64,000 nt of DNA from Stenotrophomonas sp. UBA7346 (GTDB lineage: Bacteria; Pseudomonadota; Gammaproteobacteria; Xanthomonadales; Xanthomonadaceae), in NCBI GenBank assembly GCA_002471015.1, contig DKPB01000029.1, positions 62,001-126,000 on the forward strand. The letters run 5' to 3'. Below, piece after piece: positions 34,549-41,917 of the stretch. The notes below the pieces were generated by a model, which searched no databases, was not told the DNA's origin, and saw only the letters and a program-made list of their open reading frames with translations. Each line of letters begins with the position of its first letter. Within the stretch, counting starts at the first letter, position 1. A program made the translations under genes and the position numbers.

Positions 34549-35463
34549 TCAGCCTTGCTGGCGCGTGCGCAGCCGCTCCAGCACGCCGTCCAGCGTGTCC
34601 AGATCGGTGTAGTGGATGACCAGCTTGCCCTTGCCGCCACGGCCATGGCTGATCGCCACCTTGGCCCCCAGCGACTCGGACAGCTCGGTTTCCAGCGATG
34701 CGATATCGGCCTGCGGCGCGCTCGGCGCCGGCTTGGCCTTGCGGGCACCCGGCACCTTGCCGGCTGCAAACTGCTGGGCGCGGTGTTCCACCTCGCGCAC
34801 CGACCAGCCCTGCTCGGCGGCTTCTTCGGCCAGCTTGGTGGCCAGCTCCGGCGCCAGCGTCAGCAGCGCGCGGGCATGGCCCATTTCCAGCCGGCGGGTT
34901 TCCAGCAGCACGCGCACGCCGATCGGCAGATCGATCAGGCGCAGCAGGTTGGACACCGAGGCCCGGGAACGGCCAACGGCCTGTGCGGCTTCGGCATGGG
35001 TCAGCGAGAACTCGCTGACCAGCCGCGCCAGCGCTTCGGCTTCTTCCAGCGGGTTGAGGTCTTCGCGCTGGATGTTCTCGATCAGCGCCATCGCGATGAC
35101 GGTGCGGTCTTCCAGCTCGCGCACCACCACCGGCACTTCGTCCAGCCCGGCCAGGCGCGAGGCGCGCCAACGGCGTTCACCGGCGATGATTTCGTAATTG
35201 CCGCCGGCGATCTGGCGCACCAGGATCGGCTGGATGATGCCCTGCGCCTTGATCGACTCGGACAGCTCGGCCAGCTTGGACTCGTCCATGTCGCGGCGCG
35301 GCTGGTACTTGCCGGGCTGCAGCTGGTCGATGGGCAGCTTGCGCAGCACTTCGCCGGGTTGCGGCTCGGCGACGGCGGCGACGGTGACTGGGGTTACCGC
35401 ACCCTTGGGGCCCAGCAGGGCATCAAGACCACGGCCAAGACCGCGCTTTTTCGCTGCACTCAT
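34549..35463 (-). CDS. parB: Chromosome-partitioning protein ParB
   Basis: A 304-residue ParB/Spo0J protein with an N-terminal arginine patch (GERRWRASRLAG), a central helix-turn-helix (LTHAEAAQAVGRSRASVSNLLRLI) and a C-terminal dimer domain. It binds parS sites near the origin and loads condensin. The start overlaps the parA stop as ATGA. No parS-like TGTTTCACGTGAAACA sequence was seen in the window, so the centromere sites must lie elsewhere. Confidence 0.96.
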   Translation of the reverse strand: MSAAKKRGLGRGLDALLGPKGAVTPVTVAAVAEPQPGEVLRKLPIDQLQPGKYQPRRDMDESKLAELSESIKAQGIIQPILVRQIAGGNYEIIAGERRWRASRLAGLDEVPVVVRELEDRTVIAMALIENIQREDLNPLEEAEALARLVSEFSLTHAEAAQAVGRSRASVSNLLRLIDLPIGVRVLLETRRLEMGHARALLTLAPELATKLAEEAAEQGWSVREVEHRAQQFAAGKVPGARKAKPAPSAPQADIASLETELSESLGAKVAISHGRGGKGKLVIHYTDLDTLDGVLERLRTRQQG

Positions 35464-36260
35464 CAGACAGCCTCCACGGCCCGGGAGGGCTGCTTGCGTT
35501 CACTGTTGCGGCGGATGATCTCGCCGGCCAAACCAAGATAGGCCACGCCACCGCGCGAGGCGCGGTCGTAGCCGACGATGCTCTGGCCATGGCTGGGCGC
35601 CTCGGCCAGGCGCACGTTGCGCGGCACGATGGTGCGGAACACGCGGTCACCGAAGTACTCGGTGAGCTGCGCCGACACCGCATTGGCCAGGTTGTTGCGC
35701 ACATCGAACATGGTGCGCAGCACGCCTTCGATTTCCAGCGCCGGGTTGAGGTTTATCTTGAGCGCATCAATGGTTTCGACCAGCGCGCTGAGGCCTTCCA
35801 GTGCGTAGTACTCGCACTGCATCGGCACGATCACCGAATCGGCGGCGGCGAGCGCGTTCAGCGTCAGCAGCGACAGCGCCGGCGGGCAGTCGATCAGGAT
35901 GTAGTCGTATTCATCGCGGATGGGGGCCAGCGCGCGCTTGAGGCGCTGTTCGCGCTCGCCCTGGTCCATCAGCTGGATCTCGGCGGCGGTCAGGTCGATG
36001 TTGCCTGGCAGCAGGTCAAAGCCTTCCGGCGTGGCCACGCGCACTTCGGCGGCGGTGTTCTCGCCCAGCAGCAGGTCGCAGGTGGACGCCGCGACTTCAC
36101 GCTTGTCCACGCCGCTGCCCATGGTCGCGTTGCCCTGCGAGTCCAGGTCGACCAGCAGCACACGCTTGGGTGCGGCGGCAAGGGAAGCAGCCAGATTGAC
36201 GGCCGTGGTGGTCTTGCCGACGCCGCCTTTCTGGTTGGCGATGGCGATGATGCGAGCCAT
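35463..36260 (-). CDS. parA: Chromosome-partitioning ATPase ParA (Soj)
   Basis: The 265-residue deviant Walker A ATPase starts MARIIAIANQKGGVGKTTTAVNL with the KGGVGKTT motif near residues 10-17. It drives origin segregation with ParB. The frame is open upstream, but ATG at 36258-36260 preceded by GAGGCTCTCCTGC is the family start. The parAB pair near rsmG is the usual origin-proximal arrangement, so this segment probably lies near oriC although dnaA is not in the window. Confidence 0.96.
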   Translation of the reverse strand: MARIIAIANQKGGVGKTTTAVNLAASLAAAPKRVLLVDLDSQGNATMGSGVDKREVAASTCDLLLGENTAAEVRVATPEGFDLLPGNIDLTAAEIQLMDQGEREQRLKRALAPIRDEYDYILIDCPPALSLLTLNALAAADSVIVPMQCEYYALEGLSALVETIDALKINLNPALEIEGVLRTMFDVRNNLANAVSAQLTEYFGDRVFRTIVPRNVRLAEAPSHGQSIVGYDRASRGGVAYLGLAGEIIRRNSERKQPSRAVEAV

Positions 36261-36388
36261 GCAGGAGAGCCTCGTAGGCGGGGTTGGACTGGTCATTATG
36301 GGGGTAGCGGCGCGCAGGCGGAAATCGGTTTCCGTGTTCCGGGCGGCTTTGGGGTGGGAATGTGCCTTGATCGGGGTGCTTTTGCCCC

Positions 36389-36785
36389 CTCCCGAGCACG
36401 GCTCGGCACCACGCCTTTGCCCCCTCCCTTTGGCGCAGCCAAGGAGGTGAAGAAGGCCTGCTTACGTGCCACTGGCGCGCGGCCTGATGAACGACCGAAG
36501 GCTGTGCCTTCGGGCCGGGCGGGCTGGCGAGGGGTAGCTTTTGGCCTTGGCCGGTAAAGCCCCTGCCGAGCATGGCTCGGCACTACGCATCTGCCCCCTC
36601 CCTTTGGCGCAGCCAAGGGGAGGGTTGGGGAGGGGTAGCTCTTGGCCTTGGCTGGTAAAGCCCCTGCCGAGCATGGCTCGGCACTACCGCTTAAGCCCCT
36701 CTCCCGCTCGCGGGAGAGGGGTTGGGGTGAGGGCCGCTTTGGTCTTGGCCGGTAAAGCCCCTTGCCGAGCATGGCTCGGCACTAC
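36389..36785. repeat. Compound tandem array of SMAG plus GC-rich palindrome units between parA and rsmG
   Basis: Three tandem units start at about 36541, 36643 and 36740 (spacing 102 and 97 bases). Each reads TTGG(C/T)CTTGGC(C/T)GGTAAAGCCCC, then an inverted SMAG element (36563-36585, 36665-36687, 36763-36785), then in the first two a CCCTCCC or CCCTCTCCC palindrome. A degenerate fourth copy is at about 36389-36540, interrupted by unrelated sequence containing the hairpin CGAAGGCTGTGCCTTCG. The 529-base gap (36261-36789) holds no gene. Confidence 0.85.
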
Positions 36786-36789
36786 GGAT

Positions 36790-37431
36790 CTAGCCCTTGC
36801 GCGCCACCACCACCAGGTGGCGGTCGCCCACCAGCCCGGGCACCTGCAGCGGGCGCACTTCCTGCACCTGCCAACCGGCCGGCAGCTGGGCGATTTCCTC
36901 GTGCGGGTACACCCCCTTCATCGCCAGCAACTGGCCGCCGGGCCGCAGCAGATGGCCGCCGACCTCGATGATGCCGGCCAGGGTGTCCATGGCGCGGGCG
37001 GTGAGGTTGTCATAGGCGCCCGGCTCGTCCAGCGCTTCGGCGCGGGATTCGGCCACGCGGGCATTGCCCAGGCCAAGCTGGCGCACGGCCTCACGCATGA
37101 AGCGGGCCTTCTTGCCATTGCTCTCCACCAGGGTCACCTGCAGCTGCGGGTGGGTGATGGCCAGCGGAATACCCGGCAAGCCGGGGCCGGTGCCCAGATC
37201 GGCCAGGCTGCCACTGCTGACATGCGCGGCCATGGCCAGCGAGTCGAGCAGATGGCGGGTGACCATTTCGCGCGGGTCGCGGATGGCGGTGAGATTGTAG
37301 GTGCGGTTCCAGCGCACCAGCAGGGTCAGGTAGGCCAGCAGGGGCTTGGCCAATGCGGCGTCCAGGCCCATGGCCTTCAAACCGTGGTCGAGGTCGCTGG
37401 CGACTTCGCGCGGGAGGGTGGTGTCGTTCAT
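36790..37431 (-). CDS. rsmG: 16S rRNA (guanine-527-N7)-methyltransferase
   Basis: The 213-residue methyltransferase shows the SAM-binding motif LADLGTGPGLPGIPLAI and the RsmG hallmark NLTAIRDPREMVTRHLLDSLA. It methylates G527 of 16S rRNA; loss confers low-level streptomycin resistance in other bacteria. ATG at 37429-37431 fits the family length. It is upstream of parA in transcription order, as in many bacteria, but separated by the repeat array, so parAB probably has its own promoter. Confidence 0.94.
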   Translation of the reverse strand: MNDTTLPREVASDLDHGLKAMGLDAALAKPLLAYLTLLVRWNRTYNLTAIRDPREMVTRHLLDSLAMAAHVSSGSLADLGTGPGLPGIPLAITHPQLQVTLVESNGKKARFMREAVRQLGLGNARVAESRAEALDEPGAYDNLTARAMDTLAGIIEVGGHLLRPGGQLLAMKGVYPHEEIAQLPAGWQVQEVRPLQVPGLVGDRHLVVVARKG

Positions 37432-37527
37432 GGCGGGATTATCGCAAAGAGCAGAAACCAATGAAGAGGAGTGAGGGAGGAGAGAGGGCAACAGCAGAAG
37501 CCGCGTCTTCTCGCTCCTTACTCCTCT

Positions 37528-38130
37528 TCACTCACTCCTGCTCAAGGGGTACCACGCCAGCGCGGCGCGGAAATCTTCCGTCGCCTGCCACTCATACAGA
37601 TGCCAGCGCGCGGCATCGCCCAGGCCCGGATCGCACCACACCAGTTGCAGGGCCCCGGCTGCGTCCGGGGCGAAGCGCAGCTTCTCCAGCCCGAACGAAA
37701 TGCCGTGCCCGTGCGCCTTCAACAACGCCTCCTTGGCGCACCACACACGGAAGAACCAGTGCTCGCAGACCGCGTCATCCAGCCCATCCAGCCAGCTGAC
37801 CTCCTGCGGATGGAAGAAACGGCGGATGACCTCACGCATCTGTTTGCGCGGCCGTTGCCGCTCCAGGTCCACCCCCAGCCGTGCGCCCTCGCCCAGGCCT
37901 ACCAGCAGATGGCCACCGCTATGGCTCCAGCCGGTGCCGTAATGGGCCAGCTCACCGATCAGCCACGGCCGGTTGCGTTCATCGCGAGTCAACGGCAGGC
38001 CCTGCGGCGTGCGGCCGAGTTCACGCGCCAGCAGTTCGCGTGCCTGCGGCTCGCCACGGGTGCCCGGCACATGCGGCAACAGCCACACCCTCACCTGCTC
38101 GAACTGCCAGACATGCTCGGCGCCGGTCAT
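37528..38130 (-). CDS. 4'-phosphopantetheinyl transferase (Sfp/Gsp type)
   Basis: The 200-residue protein has the PPTase motifs LGVDLERQRP (Mg-binding) and WCAKEALLKAHG (the W-x-x-K-E-A signature). These enzymes attach phosphopantetheine to carrier proteins from CoA. In this genome a likely client is the pigment ACP of the xanthomonadin cluster, in addition to any NRPS/PKS; that link is inference. ATG at 38128-38130 is the start closest to the family N-terminus; the longer frame has no PPTase similarity. Confidence 0.88.
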   Translation of the reverse strand: MTGAEHVWQFEQVRVWLLPHVPGTRGEPQARELLARELGRTPQGLPLTRDERNRPWLIGELAHYGTGWSHSGGHLLVGLGEGARLGVDLERQRPRKQMREVIRRFFHPQEVSWLDGLDDAVCEHWFFRVWCAKEALLKAHGHGISFGLEKLRFAPDAAGALQLVWCDPGLGDAARWHLYEWQATEDFRAALAWYPLSRSE

Positions 38131-38232
38131 GCTGAACAGCTGCCTGCAAGGGTCAACAAGGTTTTCACACCCGCGCGCGTTGACTGTACCCACCGCACCC
38201 CCCCAGGTGCATTTCGGCAAGGAGATTCAGGC

Positions 38233-38487
38233 ATGGGCATCATCATCTGGTTGATTGTCGGTGGCGTCGTGGGTTGGCTGGCCAGTCTCATCATGCGCCG
38301 CGATGCGCAGCAAGGCATCATTCTCAATATTGTCGTCGGCATCATCGGCGCCATGATCGCCGGCTTCTTCTTCAGCGGCGGCAGCATCAATGGCGCGATT
38401 ACCGTGCGCTCCTTCCTGTTGTCACTGGTCGGCGCGGTGGTACTGCTGGCCATCGTCAATCTTTTCACACGCAAAAGCGTGCGTTAA
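38233..38487 (+). CDS. GlsB/YeaQ/YmgE family small membrane protein
   Basis: An 84-residue hydrophobic protein. MGIIIWLIVGGVVGWLASLIM and the GIILNIVVGIIGAMIAGFFF stretch are typical of this stress-associated family (three glycine-rich transmembrane helices). AAGGAGATT just upstream gives a strong ribosome binding site. It is divergent from the PPTase gene and convergent with xthA. The function is unknown; the family is often induced by stationary phase or envelope stress. Confidence 0.86.
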   Translation: MGIIIWLIVGGVVGWLASLIMRRDAQQGIILNIVVGIIGAMIAGFFFSGGSINGAITVRSFLLSLVGAVVLLAIVNLFTRKSVR

Positions 38488-38511
38488 ACGCTCTGGCGCC
38501 GATTCGACCGG

Positions 38512-38543
38512 GGCCCGGCTGGCAACAGCCGGGCCTTGTTGTT
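38512..38543 (+). terminator. Terminator between the YeaQ-like gene and xthA
   Basis: GGCCCGGCTG/CAGCCGGGCC arms with a GCAA tetraloop and a TTGTTGTTT tail. It can also slow leftward transcription coming from xthA, whose stop codon begins at 38544. Confidence 0.82.
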
Positions 38544-39317
38544 TCAGCCCTGTGCCAACTGCACCCAAGCCGGCGCGTGATCGCTGGGGCGTTCCCAGGT
38601 GCGCGGCTCGCGATCGATGCCGGAAGCGGCAGCCCGCGGCTTGAGCGCGTCGGAGACCAGAGTCAGGTCGATGCGCAGGCCCAGGTCGCGACGGAAACCG
38701 GCCGCGCGGTAATCCCACCAGCTGAAGACGCCAGCCGCATCGTTATGCAGGCGGAAAGCGTCGTGCAGGCCCAGATCCAGCAGCTTCTGCAGCGCGCCAC
38801 GCTCGGCGGTGGAGGTGAGGATGTGGTCACCGTTCCACACCGCCGGGTCGTAGACATCACGGTCATCCGGCGCGATGTTGAAATCGCCCATCACCACCAG
38901 CTGCGGATGCTTCTGCAGCTCGGCCGCGACCCAGGCGTGCACCGCCTCCAGCCAGCGCAGCTTGTAGGCGTACTTGTCGGTGCCCACGTCCTGGCCGTTG
39001 ACCACATACAGATTGATGATGCGCACGCCATTGACGGTGCCGGCAATCACCCGTTTCTGCTCGTCCTCGAAGCCGGGAATACCAATCTGCACGTCTTCGA
39101 TCGGATGCCGCGACAACAGCGCCACGCCGTTATAAGTCTTCTGCCCGGCGAACACGTTGCGGTAGCCCAGTTCCAGCAGCCGCGTATCGGGGAACTTGTG
39201 GTCCTCCAGCTTGGTTTCCTGGATGCCGACCACGTCGGGGGCAAAGTCGGCCAGCCACTGTTCCAGGTGCGGCAGGCGGACGTTGAGCGAATTGACGTTC
39301 CAGCTGGCGATTTTCAT
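38544..39317 (-). CDS. xthA: Exodeoxyribonuclease III
   Basis: The 257-residue protein begins MKIASWNVNSLNVRLPHLEQWL and contains VVGIQETKLED, VVMGDFNIAPDDRDVYDP and a C-terminal SDHAPAWVQL. These are the standard AP-endonuclease/ExoIII active-site blocks (E of QETK, D and N of GDFN, the final DH). It acts in base excision repair. ATG at 39315-39317 matches the family start, but the bases before it (GTGCAAAAAA) hold no good ribosome binding site. The 5' end adjoins the accessory island, so upstream sequence may have been replaced. Confidence 0.94.
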   Translation of the reverse strand: MKIASWNVNSLNVRLPHLEQWLADFAPDVVGIQETKLEDHKFPDTRLLELGYRNVFAGQKTYNGVALLSRHPIEDVQIGIPGFEDEQKRVIAGTVNGVRIINLYVVNGQDVGTDKYAYKLRWLEAVHAWVAAELQKHPQLVVMGDFNIAPDDRDVYDPAVWNGDHILTSTAERGALQKLLDLGLHDAFRLHNDAAGVFSWWDYRAAGFRRDLGLRIDLTLVSDALKPRAAASGIDREPRTWERPSDHAPAWVQLAQG

Positions 39318-39443
39318 TTTTTTGCACAACCCACTGAATTTCTTGAATTTTATCACTAATTTCAAAAATATCCCCAGCGATACATATCAAACCCGCAGCT
39401 CGCTGAGGTCCGCAGCTAGGTGCTATTTCGGTCCATAGATCAC

Positions 39444-39527
39444 TTTCAGCATTTGCTGAAACAGCATATTTTGCTGAAATAGCATTGATTATTTCGCTGA
39501 AATTGGTATTTTCAGCAAATGCTGAAA
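39444..39527. promoter_or_regulatory. Operator array overlapping the predicted promoter of the AbiE-like operon
   Basis: Two palindromes with identical 8-base arms TTTCAGCA and TGCTGAAA lie at 39444-39461 and 39510-39527, 66 bases apart. Between them are a half-site TGCTGAAA at 39472-39479 and the smaller palindrome ATTTCGCTGAAAT at 39491-39503. A plausible sigma-70 promoter is TTGATT (39485-39490) with a 16-base spacer and TATTTT (39507-39512). The small palindrome sits in the spacer and the second large palindrome covers the −10 and start region. AbiEi-type antitoxins are known to repress their own promoter by binding inverted repeats. The binding here is inference. Confidence 0.75.
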
Positions 39528-39539
39528 TAGGCCAAATCA

Positions 39540-40607
39540 GTGAAAAACATCGAATTACGCGCCGCTGAAGCGCTGCAAAGCCTGCTTGGGCAGGTGCCTG
39601 CCATCACGCGGCTAAGTGTTGAACCTCAACACCACGCAGCCGATGAGGGAGTCGATGTTTTCGTACATCTCAAGGCGGCCGGTCAGGACCGACTACTGGT
39701 TTGTGAAGTGAAGTCCAGTGGGCAACCACGGTACGTGCGGGCAGCGCTTTTTCAGTTGAAGCACTTCGTTGAAAGAAACGCGGAAAGTGCCATTCCGGTC
39801 TTCATCGCCCCCTACCTGTCGCCAAATGCGCAAGCGCTGTGCCGCGAGGAAGGTGTGGGCTTCATCGACCTGGAGGGCAATGCCTACTTGTCCTTTGATG
39901 GCATCTACATCGAGCGCCAAGTTGCGACCAAGCCAGACAGCGAGCGCCGCGAACTCAAGTCGCTGTTCACGCCGAAGTCGGCGCAGGTAGTACGCGTCCT
40001 GCTCCGCGACCCAAGCCGGACATGGCGAGTGATCGAACTTGCCGACGCCAGCGCCGTCAGCGTGGGCCATGTCAGCAACGTGCGCAGCAATTTGCTGGAC
40101 CGGGAGTGGGCTGAAGTGGCGGATGAAGGGCTACTTCTCTCCAGGCCCGATGCCCTGCTTGACGAATGGGCGGCGGTTTACCGCCCGCCCGCCGGAAAGC
40201 GCCTGAGCTTCTATACGACGATGCACGGTAGCGCATTGGATGAAGCAGCCAGAATGGTGCTGCGGACGGGAAACGACGACAACGGGCAAGCCGTGCTTGC
40301 CTCCTACTCAGCGGCACAATGGCTGGCGCCCTATGCGCGCACCGGCACCCATTATTTCTACGCGGATGCACAGGGTCTTGAGCGGCTACACGCCGCCCTT
40401 GGACTGTCCGCAGTCGGAAAAGGTCAGAACGTTGTTGTGACGGTGCCCAAGGATGATGGTCTGTTCCTCGATGCAATCGAACCAGCATCGGGCGTGGTCT
40501 GCACCAGCGCCGTACAGACTTATCTGGACCTGATAGTGTCTGGCGAGCGCGGCATGGAAGCCGCTGAGCATCTACGCAAGGAAAGGCTGACATGGCAGAA
40601 AACCTGA
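39540..40607 (+). CDS. AbiEi/COG4861-like antitoxin-repressor with nuclease-like N-terminal domain
   Basis: The 355-residue protein starts at GTG. Residues about 1-130 resemble a PD-(D/E)XK fold (E36 and D39, then E56 and K58 in CEVKSS, Q72). Residues about 130-210 form a winged helix (SAQVVRVLLRDPSRTWRVIELADASAVSVGHVSNVRSNLLD). A C-terminal domain follows. This order matches COG4861-type AbiEi proteins, which neutralise AbiEii-type toxins and repress their operon. The four bases before GTG (ATCA) give no clear ribosome binding site. It overlaps the next gene by 16 bases. The island is lower in GC than flanking DNA. Confidence 0.75.
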   Translation: MKNIELRAAEALQSLLGQVPAITRLSVEPQHHAADEGVDVFVHLKAAGQDRLLVCEVKSSGQPRYVRAALFQLKHFVERNAESAIPVFIAPYLSPNAQALCREEGVGFIDLEGNAYLSFDGIYIERQVATKPDSERRELKSLFTPKSAQVVRVLLRDPSRTWRVIELADASAVSVGHVSNVRSNLLDREWAEVADEGLLLSRPDALLDEWAAVYRPPAGKRLSFYTTMHGSALDEAARMVLRTGNDDNGQAVLASYSAAQWLAPYARTGTHYFYADAQGLERLHAALGLSAVGKGQNVVVTVPKDDGLFLDAIEPASGVVCTSAVQTYLDLIVSGERGMEAAEHLRKERLTWQKT

Positions 40608-41464
40608 TCCCGCAGGAACCTCAATCCGCTGCCGACTACGACGACCGCACGACAGCCGCGGTGAAAACTGTTTTGGTCGAGATCGGACAGATCCTCGGCA
40701 GCTTCAAAGGAAAATTCGCCGTGATAGGCGGCGCAGTGCCGTGGTTGTTGTTGGCCAATACGGACATGCCCCATGTCGGCACGCTCGACCTGGACCTTGG
40801 CCTCGATGCCGAAGCCCTTGGTGACGGCGAGTACGCGACGCTGATCACGTCGCTGATGGGACATGGCTACCAGCAACATGATGAACTTCGCCGATTCCAA
40901 CTGGTGCGGCAGGTACCCGCCACTGATGGCGGCGGGCCGATTGATGTGATCGTCGATTTCCTGATGCCACGTGACGCCGACATCGCAAGGAACAAACCAC
41001 CGTTGATCGAAAACTTCGCCGTCCAGCGAGCAGACGGCGCGGACCTGGCGAGCCACTTCTACGAGATGGTGGCGGTAACAGGCTCCATGCCAACCGGCGG
41101 CACCAATCGCGTGGAGATCGCAGTGTGTTCGATTCCGGCACTACTGGCGATGAAGGGTTATGCCATAGAAGGCCGTCATAAGCAGAAGGACGCGTATGAC
41201 ATCTACTACTGCATCCGTAACTATCCTGGTGGCACCGCAGCTTTGGCGGAAGCCTGCCGTCCGGTGCTCGAACGGAGCAGTGGCGCTGCGGGATACCGCA
41301 TGATCGCCGGAAAGTTCGACACTCTGGAAAGCTATGGGCCCACCAGTGTCCGCTTGTTTGTCGAAGAAACGGCTGTGTTGGGAGATCGTACCCCGGAACA
41401 ATGGCAGCAGGATGCATTCGGCCAAGTGGACGCATGGTTGCGAGCGCTGGGCTTGAAAGACTGA
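40592..41464 (+). CDS. AbiEii-like nucleotidyltransferase (putative type IV toxin)
   Basis: The 290-residue protein has a nucleotidyltransferase core: FAVIGGAVPWLLL then TLDLDLGLD (G-G and the D-x-D metal ligands) near residues 45-72, a third acidic residue in DVIVDF, and a K-rich segment KGYAIEGRHKQKDAYDIYYC found in AbiEii-like proteins. AbiEii transfers nucleotides and arrests growth, here presumably countered by the upstream AbiEi-like protein. AGGAAAGG precedes ATG at 40592. The 16-base overlap supports a bicistronic system. Whether it is toxic, and its substrate, are not known from sequence. Confidence 0.8.
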   Translation: MAENLIPQEPQSAADYDDRTTAAVKTVLVEIGQILGSFKGKFAVIGGAVPWLLLANTDMPHVGTLDLDLGLDAEALGDGEYATLITSLMGHGYQQHDELRRFQLVRQVPATDGGGPIDVIVDFLMPRDADIARNKPPLIENFAVQRADGADLASHFYEMVAVTGSMPTGGTNRVEIAVCSIPALLAMKGYAIEGRHKQKDAYDIYYCIRNYPGGTAALAEACRPVLERSSGAAGYRMIAGKFDTLESYGPTSVRLFVEETAVLGDRTPEQWQQDAFGQVDAWLRALGLKD

Positions 41465-41917
41465 CGCGATAACGGCACCGGGAGCGATCCACTGCTCTCG
41501 CCTGATGAGCCGAATAACTTCGCTATTCGGCTCATGGGCTGGAGTCAAAACGCCCCAGCTTCGCAGGCACCTCAGTGCAGAAGACTCCCCTGATGGCGAG
41601 TGCCTTGGCAGTTCCAGCACAGGTTATTGGCTGAAAAGTAACTGGTAGTCGATCATCCATCTTGTCATTGCTGGCCCGCCGCCGCCTGCCAGCAATGGCA
41701 AGGCTCGCCTCCACCCCGCCCGTCGTAAAGCATGGACCCAGGAAGTAGAGGAACCGGGGAACTGATGGTCCATGCAACCAAAAACCCGGAAATCGATGTA
41801 AGCAAATCCAGGACCGCGTGCTGATCCGCGCTAGAATTCACACCCGCAGGAAGCACGAATTACTGAACCTGAAACGAGTGGACGCACGGTACTGCGTTTC
41901 GGGAGCAGGCATTGAAC
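41465..41917. other. Non-coding gap with a strong hairpin between the AbiE-like operon and the helicase gene
   Basis: The gap begins with a perfect 12-base inverted repeat, ATGAGCCGAATA (41505-41516) and TATTCGGCTCAT (41524-41535), probably the operon's transcription end although no T-tract follows. The rest has no convincing gene. TAGAAT at 41832-41837 could be a −10 box for the helicase gene, but no matching −35 is evident. Composition is island-like. Confidence 0.6.

Noticed and set aside
34549..36260. A parS centromere near parAB
   Set aside because: No TGTTTCACGTGAAACA-like sequence could be found in or around the parAB genes, so no site is reported.
36389..36785. A CRISPR-like array
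   Set aside because: The repeated elements are self-complementary REP/SMAG palindromes with conserved linkers rather than unique spacers, and no cas gene is nearby.
41532..41777. An 81-codon leftward frame in the gap between the AbiE-like operon and the helicase
   Set aside because: No ribosome binding site, no family match and ordinary length for chance; it also begins inside the hairpin region.
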